Of a stretch of DNA of 12,129 bases, positions 1-6,854 are shown in pieces. Made by a program: the position numbers and the translations under genes. The stretch is from Parcubacteria group bacterium Athens0714_26 (GTDB lineage Bacteria; Patescibacteriota; Minisyncoccia; UBA6257; 02-FULL-45-10c), in the NCBI GenBank assembly GCA_007376745.1, contig VMGU01000021.1, forward strand, positions 3,458 to 15,586, given 5' to 3'. Numbering within the stretch: position 1 is the stretch's first letter; each line of letters opens with the position of its first letter. Under the pieces are notes generated by a model that worked only from the letters and a program-made list of their open reading frames with translations, did not search any database and was not told the origin of the DNA.

Positions 1-1778
1 TCAATAACTTCTCCGGCTTCCTCGGCGACAATTAAATGACCTGAATCTTCGGCGGCTTTTTCTTCCATACCGGTACCGACATACGGCGCTTCAGCTTTAA
101 CCGAAACCACGGCTTGCCTCTGCATGTTTGACCCCATCAAAGCGCGGTTGGCATCATCGTGTTCCAAAAACGGAATTAGCGAAGTGGCAACACTAATTAA
201 CTGATTAGGCGCGACATCAATAAGGTCAACTTCTTTTTTGGTGCAAACGCCCGGCTCGCCGTTTATCCTCGCTTCAATTATGTCTCCGATTATGTGGCGT
301 TTTTCATCAAATTTAACTCCCGCATGGGCAATTTTATATTTTTCTTCCTCTAAGGCGTTAAGCCAGACTATTTCTGATGTAATAACTCCGTTTTTTACAA
401 CGGCGTAAGGCGTTTCTAAAAATCCAAGCTCGTTAACTCTGGCGTAATTAGCCAAATGATTTACAAGACCGATATTCGCGCCCTCGGGAGTTTCAATGGG
501 GCAAAGTCTTCCGTAGTGAGAGCGGTGCACATCGCGTACTTCAAAACCCGCTCTTTCTTTGGTGAGCCCTCCCGGACCCATGGCGGAAATTCGGCGCTTA
601 TGCTCAAGCTCGGTCAAGGGATTAGTCTGGTCCATAAACTGCGACAACTGCGAGGAAGAAAAAAATTCTTTAACAGCCGAAATAATCTGCCGTGCATTAA
701 TCAGCTGAACAGGGGTCAATTCATTAATATCCAAAGTAGACATCCTGTCCTGCACTACGCGCCGTAGCCGTGCCAAACCGATTCTTAATTTTTTCTCCAA
801 AAGTTCTCCCACCGGCCTTACGCGCCTGTTGCCCAAATGGTCAATATCGTCCGGCTCGGCAATCTGTTCATTATTCAACTTAATAAGTTCTTTTATGATT
901 GCCACCAAATCCGCAAGCTCCAATACCCTGGATTCGCTTTTAAGATTTAACCTTTGATTAACCTTAAACCGCCCGACCTGAGAAAGATCGTATCGGTCAA
1001 AACGAGAAAACATAACCTCTATCAAACCCTTGGCATTTTCAACCGTGGCCAGATCCCCCGGGCGTATTCTTTTATAAATTTCAATAAAAGATTCATCTAC
1101 GTTTTTAGCCGCGTCTTTTTTAAGAGTAGCGGCGATAAAACTGGGCTGTATATTATCAACATCGGAAAAAGCCGGTAAAATTTCTTCATTGGTTTCAAGA
1201 CCAAAAATCCTCAAGAGAGCGGACACCGCAACTTTTCTTTTCCTGTCAATTTTCACTCCGATAAAACCGTCGGGGTCGGTTTCAAATTCCAGCCACGCTC
1301 CTCGGTCAGGAATTACCTTGGCGCCGAAAAGTTTTTTACCACGCCATACGCTAGCCGTAAAATAAACACCCGAAGACCTGATAAGCTGGGAAACCACAAC
1401 TCTTTCCACGCCATTAATAATAAAAGTTCCGCGCTCCGTCATAACCGGGAAATCGCCGAAATAAACCGTTTGTTCTTTCTCTTGACTGGTTTTTTTATTA
1501 ATAAGTTTCATTTTTACCCGGAGTGCCGCCTCATAGGTTAAATCTTTAAAACGCGAATACTCCTCATCGTATTTGGGCTCGTCAAAACTAAAGTCTTCAA
1601 AATGAAGCTCTAGGTCTTTACCGGCATAGTCTTTAATGGGAGAAATTTCTTTTAATAATTCTTTAAGTCCTTCCTTAATAAAACGATTGTAAGATATCGT
1701 TTGAATCTCTATCAAATTAGGCTGACCCGTTAAAGGGCCAGGATGCTTAGAAAATATTTTGGTATTAAGTTTAGACAT
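1..1778 (-). CDS. rpoB: RNA polymerase beta subunit, N-terminal half (partial)
   Basis: This is the beta subunit of DNA-dependent RNA polymerase, part of the catalytic core. The frame is open from ATG at 1778 to the left window edge, giving about 592 residues, roughly half the usual length; the C-terminal catalytic part lies outside. The N-terminus has the typical 'PNLIEIQTISYNRF' segment (residues 20-33). The rifampicin pocket is clear: QLSQFMDQTNPLTELEHKRR begins at residue 377, followed by 'ISAMGPGGLTKERAGFEVRD' and 'YGRLCPIETPEGANIGL'. Pocket residues matching E. coli Q513, D516, H526, R529 and S531 are all present, with only a conservative Ser522-to-Thr change, so the site looks drug-sensitive. 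It follows mltG after 47 nt. No Shine-Dalgarno sequence precedes the ATG, and rplJ/rplL are absent directly upstream. Identification is certain; the start is very likely. Confidence 0.98.
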   Translation of the reverse strand, partial: MSKLNTKIFSKHPGPLTGQPNLIEIQTISYNRFIKEGLKELLKEISPIKDYAGKDLELHFEDFSFDEPKYDEEYSRFKDLTYEAALRVKMKLINKKTSQEKEQTVYFGDFPVMTERGTFIINGVERVVVSQLIRSSGVYFTASVWRGKKLFGAKVIPDRGAWLEFETDPDGFIGVKIDRKRKVAVSALLRIFGLETNEEILPAFSDVDNIQPSFIAATLKKDAAKNVDESFIEIYKRIRPGDLATVENAKGLIEVMFSRFDRYDLSQVGRFKVNQRLNLKSESRVLELADLVAIIKELIKLNNEQIAEPDDIDHLGNRRVRPVGELLEKKLRIGLARLRRVVQDRMSTLDINELTPVQLINARQIISAVKEFFSSSQLSQFMDQTNPLTELEHKRRISAMGPGGLTKERAGFEVRDVHRSHYGRLCPIETPEGANIGLVNHLANYARVNELGFLETPYAVVKNGVITSEIVWLNALEEEKYKIAHAGVKFDEKRHIIGDIIEARINGEPGVCTKKEVDLIDVAPNQLISVATSLIPFLEHDDANRALMGSNMQRQAVVSVKAEAPYVGTGMEEKAAEDSGHLIVAEEAGEVI

Positions 1779-1789
1779 AAAAACAAAAG

Positions 1790-1813
1790 CCAGGCGTTTT
1801 ATTTTTCGCTTGG
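1790..1813 (-). terminator. Weak hairpin between mltG and rpoB
   Basis: On the minus strand CCAAGCG and CGCCTGG can pair (one mismatch) across a 10-nt A-rich loop, followed by CTTTTGTTTTT just before the rpoB ATG. It could be a leaky terminator or attenuating hairpin between mltG and rpoB, or chance in AT-rich DNA. No convincing rpoB promoter is visible in the 47-nt gap. Confidence 0.25.
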
Positions 1814-1825
1814 TTTTTATAAATG

Positions 1826-2875
1826 TTATATATTTAGATATTTAACACGATTTTGGTTATGTTCGTCAAGTGTTTTAGCAAAAATAGTTTTTTGAGTCTT
1901 TGGGTCGGATAAATAATACATAAAATCAGAATTCTTCGGCACCAGCGCGGCTTTCACGGCATCAACGCCGGGACTGGCTATCGGTGTCGGGGGCAAACCG
2001 TTATATAAATAAGTATTGTACGGTGACTGTAAGGATAAATCTTTTTTGGAAATTATCGGTTTGTCACAAGACAGCAGTAACCCCGAACATTTAGCGTAAG
2101 AAACTGTCGCATCAACCTGAAGGGGCATCCCTAAACGCAGTCTTTTATATAAAATACCGGCTATTACAAACCTGTCACTGCTCGCGGGGACATCCGGGAC
2201 CTCCCTCTCAATAATTGAAGCCACAATTAATAATTCTTTTGCCGTTAATCCTGTTTTGGCGGCTACCGCCTTTTTATCTTTAACCAGTGGCCAAATTTTT
2301 TCTTTAAAATTATCTAAAAATTTCCTTACCACCGTTTCCGGCTCGGAATTCTTAAAAAATCTGTAAGTATCCGGGAACAGATAACCCTCCAACTGGTTTT
2401 TACCATCTGTGGCGCCATCAAAAGATAAAAACTCGTAGTCGTTTTTAATCTTATTAATATCAAAGCTTTCCAGAACTCCTCTCGGTAAAATTCCTTGGCT
2501 ACTTAGTTTATAATCAATATCGCGAAGAGACAATCCTTCAGGTATTAAAATCTCTACTTCTGTACCGGATCCGTCAATCAACTCATTCACTATTTCTGAC
2601 GTGGAGGAAGCGGCATTCAAACCATACATCCCGGGTTTAAATAAATGCGCCGAACCGGATAAAATAGAATAAATTTTAAACGCGCCCTCGGACTTCACAA
2701 GCCCGGCATCCTTAAGCCTTAAAGCTATTTGACTGAAGCTGTCGCCTTTTCTGATTTCTATATTTTTTTCCAAAGAACTTGCTGAAGCCGACCCCAAAGC
2801 AAACAAAAAATAGCCTACAGCTAATCCCGATGCAACAATCGTTGCAACCGCTATAATTGACCACAATCTTGCCAT
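1826..2875 (-). CDS. mltG: Endolytic murein transglycosylase MltG (YceG-like)
   Basis: MltG is a membrane-anchored lytic transglycosylase that cuts nascent peptidoglycan strands and so sets glycan length. The 349-residue protein has one N-terminal membrane segment (about residues 5-30), then a LysM-like region (about 35-100), then the YceG catalytic domain. Family motifs visible are 'EGYLFPDTYRF' (163-173), 'ELLIVASIIEREV' (214-226) with the expected catalytic glutamate E223, 'LGMPLQVDATVSY' (248-260) and 'SPYNTYLYNGLPPTPIASPG' (284-303). Length is normal for the family. Its ATG is one base after the rodA stop, implying a shared transcript. 'TTAGG' abuts the ATG, too close for a normal ribosome binding site. 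Pairing a glycan polymerase (RodA) with a glycan-cutting enzyme makes functional sense. Confidence 0.96.
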   Translation of the reverse strand: MARLWSIIAVATIVASGLAVGYFLFALGSASASSLEKNIEIRKGDSFSQIALRLKDAGLVKSEGAFKIYSILSGSAHLFKPGMYGLNAASSTSEIVNELIDGSGTEVEILIPEGLSLRDIDYKLSSQGILPRGVLESFDINKIKNDYEFLSFDGATDGKNQLEGYLFPDTYRFFKNSEPETVVRKFLDNFKEKIWPLVKDKKAVAAKTGLTAKELLIVASIIEREVPDVPASSDRFVIAGILYKRLRLGMPLQVDATVSYAKCSGLLLSCDKPIISKKDLSLQSPYNTYLYNGLPPTPIASPGVDAVKAALVPKNSDFMYYLSDPKTQKTIFAKTLDEHNQNRVKYLNI

Positions 2876-2876
2876 C

Positions 2877-3956
2877 CTAACGAGTTCTTATAACTATGCC
2901 TTGAATTATACCGACGATTAAGGAAAGAGTCAATACATAAGAACCGCCGTAGCTTAAAAATGGAAAAGGTACGCCTACCACCGGCACAAGGCCTAAATCC
3001 GAACCGGCATTTAATATAAAGTGTAAGAGAAGTAAAACAACCGACCCGAGGCAAAAAAGCCTGGAAAAATTATTCTCGCTCACGAGCCCGATACGCACTA
3101 TGCGCGCTAAAATAATCATAAAAGCGATTATTATCATAAGTCCGCCAATGAGCCCCCACTCTTCAATAAATGCGGCGAAAATAAAATCTGTCTGGGCTTC
3201 GGGTAAAAATTTTAATTGGGACTGCGTCCCCTGCCCAAAACCCTTGCCCCATAACCCCGCGGAGCCTATGGCTATTTTGGATTGAATTACATTATAGCTG
3301 AATCCAAGCGGATCTCTTTCGGGATAAAAAAGGCCTATGATTCTTTCTTTTTGATAATCTTTTAAATAACTCATCCATAAAAAAACGGACGCAATTAAAA
3401 AAATAAGCAACGCAACAGCAAGATGCTTCCATTTTATTCCGCTAATCAGCAAATAACTGAACCAAATCCCGAATAATATCAGCGCCGAACCCATATCTGG
3501 CTGCATAAGCACCAATAAAATCGGGGGGATTAAATACAAAAAAGAAATAAATATATTGCGCGAGTAGGCAATGCCTATATGCGCCTTGGCCCAAAACCAC
3601 GAAAATACGACTATTAAAACAAACTTGGAAAACTCGGAAGTCTGAAATTGAAACGGCCCCAGAACCAGCCATCCTTTGGTGCCATGAATCCGCGGAGCGA
3701 AAAAATAAGTGGCAACCAGTAAAACAACGGAAAAAACATAAAGCCCCCAAATAGTCCGGGAATAATTTAAAAACGGCCGCCAATCAACCTGTGAAAAAAC
3801 GAAAATTAAAACCAAGCCAATGACATACCAGATAAGCTGTTTGTAAAATGAAGCCTTGTCGGTACTATAAAGGGAAACCAAACTCGCCAAAGCGATAAAA
3901 AGGATGGAAAAATTCAAAACCCAATCAAGATTTTTAACGCGGGCTATAAAATTCAT
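2877..3956 (-). CDS. rodA: SEDS peptidoglycan glycosyltransferase RodA
   Basis: This is a SEDS-family (RodA/FtsW/SpoVE) membrane protein that polymerises lipid II into glycan strands for side-wall growth, working with a class B penicillin-binding protein. The 359 residues contain about ten hydrophobic segments. Diagnostic motifs are 'GTKGWLVLGPFQFQTSEFSK' (92-111), 'QPDMGSALI' (152-160), 'LPEAQTDFIFAAFIEEWG' (251-268), in which D257 matches the essential aspartate of RodA, and 'GLVPVVGVPFPFLSYGGS' (322-339). RodA is preferred over FtsW because of the TDFIF motif and the neighbouring mltG, but the two are hard to separate without a tree. It starts 5 nt after the upstream hypothetical gene and ends 1 nt before mltG. 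No Shine-Dalgarno sequence is visible. Confidence 0.95.
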   Translation of the reverse strand: MNFIARVKNLDWVLNFSILFIALASLVSLYSTDKASFYKQLIWYVIGLVLIFVFSQVDWRPFLNYSRTIWGLYVFSVVLLVATYFFAPRIHGTKGWLVLGPFQFQTSEFSKFVLIVVFSWFWAKAHIGIAYSRNIFISFLYLIPPILLVLMQPDMGSALILFGIWFSYLLISGIKWKHLAVALLIFLIASVFLWMSYLKDYQKERIIGLFYPERDPLGFSYNVIQSKIAIGSAGLWGKGFGQGTQSQLKFLPEAQTDFIFAAFIEEWGLIGGLMIIIAFMIILARIVRIGLVSENNFSRLFCLGSVVLLLLHFILNAGSDLGLVPVVGVPFPFLSYGGSYVLTLSLIVGIIQGIVIRTR

Positions 3957-3961
3957 TTATA

Positions 3962-4666
3962 TTATTCGCTGGCTTTATCGCGCCGAGCCTCTATAAAAAA
4001 TTGCGTGTTTGAAGCGTCAACTTGGTTTATTAAAAACGGGTCAACTTGCGCAAAAACGCTGAAATTCCTCTCACTGAAAGCATTTAAATCATCTATTTCC
4101 GTTCTCGTGGCGCCAAGTGCCGAACCGGCTTTATTCACCAAAACCGCGTTAATAATAATCCTTGCTATGCTAAAGCTATTAACATTTTTAATGACACCGC
4201 TGACAATAAATGTATCACCGGTTTTTCCGGTCCGCAAATTATTTGTTTCAAAAGCAGGCGGCTGAAACTCGCCTGAAAGTATCCAACGCGTATCGGCTAC
4301 TACTACTTCCGCTCGGCTGATTTTAGCGCTACCCACATCAATGCCCGCTTCAACCATATTTTTATTCTCTCCGGCGTAAATAAAAGAACTGCGGTTAATT
4401 GATTCTATAAGCTTGCCGTTAAAATCGTAAAAATTTATTTTGTATTTAAAAATATCGGTATCACTAACCGACAGCGGCTTTATATTTTTAAGCTCACAGG
4501 AAACGCACAAGCCGCCGCAATCAACGCCGATTTCATTTTGATTTTGAATGTTATCTAGGCACGTCTCAGCCGGCCTGCCGAAAAACCAATAAACGCCAAA
4601 ACTAATGGCGCTAACAATTAAAAGATAAAAAATACCGTAAATAATTTGCTTAAGTACGCGAGGCAT
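3962..4666 (-). CDS. Membrane-anchored hypothetical protein with Cys-rich DCGG motif
   Basis: I do not recognise a named family. The 234-residue protein has one N-terminal membrane segment (about 8-29), then a cysteine cluster 'CLDNIQNQNEIGVDCGG' followed by 'LCVSC' (Cys 36, 50, 54, 57). This pattern, CxDNxxNxxExGxDCGGxCxxC, occurs as a short module in many CPR surface proteins, from memory. The rest (about 65-230) is beta-rich; residues 152-206 ('IVSGVIKNVNSFSIARI...') resemble an FxLYD-like immunoglobulin-type fold, which is inference. The four cysteines could form disulfides or bind a metal outside the membrane. It is the first gene of the cluster leading into rodA (5-nt gap), suggesting a cell-envelope role. 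The only plausible start is the ATG at 4666, 7 nt after a perfect -10 box. Confidence 0.85.
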   Translation of the reverse strand: MPRVLKQIIYGIFYLLIVSAISFGVYWFFGRPAETCLDNIQNQNEIGVDCGGLCVSCELKNIKPLSVSDTDIFKYKINFYDFNGKLIESINRSSFIYAGENKNMVEAGIDVGSAKISRAEVVVADTRWILSGEFQPPAFETNNLRTGKTGDTFIVSGVIKNVNSFSIARIIINAVLVNKAGSALGATRTEIDDLNAFSERNFSVFAQVDPFLINQVDASNTQFFIEARRDKASE

Positions 4667-4673
4667 TTATTAT

Positions 4674-4702
4674 ATTATAAACCTTTGATGCGATAGCGAC
4701 AA
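4674..4702 (-). promoter_or_regulatory. Promoter for the rodA-mltG cluster, leaderless start
   Basis: The minus strand reads TTGTCG (4702-4697), a 17-nt spacer, then a perfect TATAAT (4679-4674). Predicted transcription start is at about 4668-4667, within two bases of the ATG at 4666. The mRNA would thus be leaderless or nearly so. The -35 box touches the T-tract after 5S. Confidence 0.75.
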
Positions 4703-4736
4703 ATAAAAAAAACCGCACATAATTATTAGCAATAGT
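4700..4736 (-). terminator. 3' arm of 5S flanking stem with U-tract, probable rRNA terminator
   Basis: Downstream of 5S the minus strand runs through GTGCGG into a run of eight Ts (about 4712-4705). The segment 4736-4708 pairs with the region upstream of 5S (4884-4856), so the long stem enclosing 5S ends directly in a U-run. It may serve as both processing stem and terminator. A local hairpin (ATTGC with GCGGT) is weak. Confidence 0.45.
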
Positions 4737-4737
4737 A

Positions 4738-4854
4738 TCCCGGCAAATCCTACTTTCTCCTCCGGCGAACCAAAAAATATCATCGGAGTTTAACGCTTTT
4801 ACTTCCGTGTTCGGAATGGGAACGGGTAGGGCACGCTAAACTAAATCACCGAGA
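4738..4854 (-). rRNA. rrf: 5S ribosomal RNA
   Basis: About 117 nt. The minus strand carries the loop C signature 'CCCATTCCGAACACGGAAGT', followed by AAAAGCG, CCGATGATA and GAGAAAGTAGG. Ends were set by helix I: TCTCGG at the 5' end (4854-4849) pairs with CCGGGA at the 3' end (4743-4738). Ends may be off by a few bases. It follows the 23S by about 175 nt with no tRNA between. Confidence 0.93.
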
Positions 4855-4855
4855 A

Positions 4856-4884
4856 ACTGCTGCTAACAATCCTGCGCGGTTTTT
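4856..4884 (-). other. 5' arm of 5S precursor processing stem
   Basis: On the minus strand this 29-nt segment pairs with 4736-4708 on the other side of 5S. The stem starts with nine continuous pairs (AAAAACCGC). Most differences between the arms are G-U compatible and only two are true mismatches. It encloses the 5S gene as a precursor stem, a likely RNase III substrate. Confidence 0.7.
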
Positions 4885-4934
4885 AAAAATCTATTTTTTA
4901 TTCGCATTATTTGGAAATAAATTCGCGATATTCG

Positions 4935-4956
4935 CCCTGCCTGACGGCAGGCAGGG
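4935..4956. repeat. GC-rich palindrome CCCTGCCTG-ACGG-CAGGCAGGG
   Basis: Perfect 9-bp arms around a 4-nt loop, in the AT-rich spacer between 23S and 5S. From memory, closely similar CCTGCCTG...CAGGCAGG palindromes are scattered through CPR genomes, but a genome scan is needed to prove a family here. Confidence 0.75.
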
Positions 4957-4965
4957 ATTACTCCC

Positions 4966-4990
4966 AATAAATACTGGCTTAAGAGGTCAG
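4966..4990 (-). other. 3' arm of 23S precursor processing stem
   Basis: This 25-nt segment is complementary to 10320-10344 upstream of the 23S: 23 Watson-Crick pairs, one G-U pair and one A-C mismatch. Together they form the long stem that brackets the 23S precursor. Confidence 0.88.
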
Positions 4991-4996
4991 ATAATT

Positions 4997-5033
4997 CTTA
5001 TATAAAACTTCTATATTAAAAGTCTTATATAAG
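4997..5033 (-). other. Hairpin at the 23S 3' boundary
   Basis: Arms 5033-5020 and 5010-4997 (CTTATATAAGACTT against AAGTTTTATATAAG) pair at 13 of 14 positions, the remaining one being G-U, around a 9-nt loop. It overlaps the predicted mature 3' end of 23S. With no T-tract it is more likely a processing element than a terminator. Confidence 0.6.
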
Positions 5034-5253
5034 AAAAGAACGGTCTATTAGTATCACTCGACTAAACACATTACTGTGCGTACATCTGTGACCTATCAAC
5101 CTGGTAATCTTCCAGGGACCTAACACTTAATCTAGAGGAAGGCTTCGTGCTTAGATGCTTTCAGCGCTTATCCCGTCCGAGCAATAGCTACCCAGCACTT
5201 CAGTTGGTACCAAAGCTGGCAGACCAGCGGCTCGTTCAACCCGGTCCTCTCGT

Positions 5254-6114
5254 CACGTTATCACGTATCGCTACGTGCGCAGACTATATCTTCATCCGTC
5301 CGACCGCAAACGCGGTTTAGGATTAGGAGTTGGCGTATTAATAGAAAACAAACTTCATATTTTCCATTCCGGTCCGATGTAAAATCGGACACAAGTCGTT
5401 ACGGGGTCAAATCTAAAATTTTTAACAATTCTTTTTTATCTTTTTTCCGTTTAGCCGCATAATTACTATTTTGAATAGTGATTATATAATCAACCAAACT
5501 TCTTAAATTTTTTTCCGTTAATTTACCTGATTTATTCGCTAAAAGATGGGTTGCTTTATACATTATTTCTGCCTGAATTTTCTTAAATCGAATAAATGGC
5601 ATCAAATTTCCAATAATCTGATTTATTTGTTTAAATCCATTTATTCGCAATTCACTCATTCCATCTTTGCGTTTAGATAAATAACCGATTTCAAGAACAT
5701 CTCTTATCCAATATAATGGTTTTTCATGGCGACTATCCTGATAAAAACAAATAGTAGCCATAAATCTTATTCCTGAATTACTATCTTTTCGGCGTTTAAT
5801 TTGCAACATCAAACTGCCGTCGCCATCCAGGAAACCCGCTATATAAGATAAATTAATTTTAGATCGACTTCCCACGGTATTGTCTCGTTAATTATTGGTC
5901 CTCAAGTAACTGTACCATTTTTGCTGAACCGTTTGCAATTATGGTTATCAACGAACCAAAAACCAAAGAGATTCCACCGTTATTAGCCAAATTGTCATTT
6001 CGGATTACTCCGACAATTGGCAACGAGGCAACGCAAGAATCAAAATTCTTGTGATTGCCGAGTAAACCAATTGATGAAACAAAGTTTCATAAAGTAGCAT
6101 GGACATAATGTCCT
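5254..6114 (-). mobile_element. Group I intron in the sarcin-ricin loop, with homing endonuclease gene
   Basis: This 861-nt insertion splits the universal CCTAGT^ACGAGAGGACC sequence. The upstream exon ends in U (6115) and the intron ends in G (5254), as group I splicing needs. Joining the exons restores the sarcin-ricin loop, so the site is after E. coli U2656. Core elements seen on the minus strand: the P7 3' strand AAGATATAGTC (near 5292-5282); the matching GACT in 'GTAACGACTT' at about 5395; a P8-like hairpin GTCCGAT-TTTAC-ATCGGAC just after it; a GNRA-capped hairpin TCGGA-GTAA-TCCGA near 6000; and P1, where exon UAGU plus intron A pairs with UGCUA (6099-6095) around a small GGACA/TGTCC hairpin. 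A LAGLIDADG gene occupies the region before P7. Subgroup not assigned. Confidence 0.88.
5399..5875 (-). CDS. Intron-encoded LAGLIDADG homing endonuclease (sarcin-ricin intron)
   Basis: A 158-residue protein with one LAGLIDADG motif, 'YIAGFLDGDGSL' (11-22), ending in the acidic metal-binding position. One motif in a protein of this length points to a homodimer of the I-CreI type, cutting intronless 23S genes and so spreading the intron. The frame opens after a TAA and the best start is GTG at 5875; no Shine-Dalgarno sequence is seen. The stop codon TAA at 5401-5399 lies inside the intron's conserved 'GTAACGACTT' segment, so coding and ribozyme sequence overlap. Base composition is AT-rich compared with the rRNA exons. 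Activity cannot be judged from sequence, but the frame is intact. Confidence 0.9.
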   Translation of the reverse strand: MGSRSKINLSYIAGFLDGDGSLMLQIKRRKDSNSGIRFMATICFYQDSRHEKPLYWIRDVLEIGYLSKRKDGMSELRINGFKQINQIIGNLMPFIRFKKIQAEIMYKATHLLANKSGKLTEKNLRSLVDYIITIQNSNYAAKRKKDKKELLKILDLTP

Positions 6115-6854
6115 ACTAGGGTCGACTTCTCCAAAGTGTTTACGGGCTTTTTTCAAGCCCACGCCTACAGCAGGTAGAGACCAACCTGTCTCACGACGGT
6201 TTGAACCCAGCTCACGTGTCCTTTTAAATGGCGAACAGCCATACGCTTCCCACCTTCTCCAGCGGGGCGCTAGGACGAGCCGACATCGAGGTGCCGAGCT
6301 TTGTCGTCGATAGGGACTCTCGGACAAAACTAGCCTGTTATCCCCGAGGTAACTTTTAGCCGTTGTCTCCAGCCTTTCTATAAAGGACTGTCGGGTCGCT
6401 AAGTTCCGCTTTCGCGCCTGCTCGACTTGTAAGTCTCGCAGTCAAGCCAGCTTGTGCCTTTACGCGTCCAGCCCGATTTCCATCCGGGCTAAGCTGACCT
6501 TTAAACTCCTCCATTACTCTTTGGGAGGAAAATGCCCCATTTAAACTGCCCATCAGGCACTGTCTCCGACCGTTTTTGCCGGTCAGGTTAGAATTTAAAA
6601 ATTAGAAGATGGCTGTTTCATTGTCGAGTCCATTCCGTCCGAAAACGGAACTTCATCCCCTCGCCACTACGCTACGCATTTAATTTTTAAAACCAATACC
6701 AAACTACAGTAAAGCTCTCGGGGTCTTTTCGTCTTGCTGCAGGTATCCCGCGTCTTCACGGGAATCGCATTTTCACCGAGCTCTTCGTTGAGACAGTTCT
6801 CCGATCATTACACCTTTCATGCGCTTCAGAACTTACCTGAAAAGGAATTGCGCT

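Noticed and set aside
456..1178. Plus-strand open frames opposite rpoB (456-767, 954-1178)
   Set aside because: The minus strand encodes unmistakable RNA polymerase beta sequence across both.
2851..4265. Frames at 2851-3054, 3442-3783 (minus), 3100-3285 and 4005-4265 (plus)
   Set aside because: They overlap rodA or the anchored hypothetical gene in other frames and lack protein-like features of their own.
6040..6553. Open frames on the minus strand (6040-6327, 6356-6553) within 23S
   Set aside because: They read through conserved 23S rRNA exon sequence (peptidyl-transferase region) and resemble no protein.
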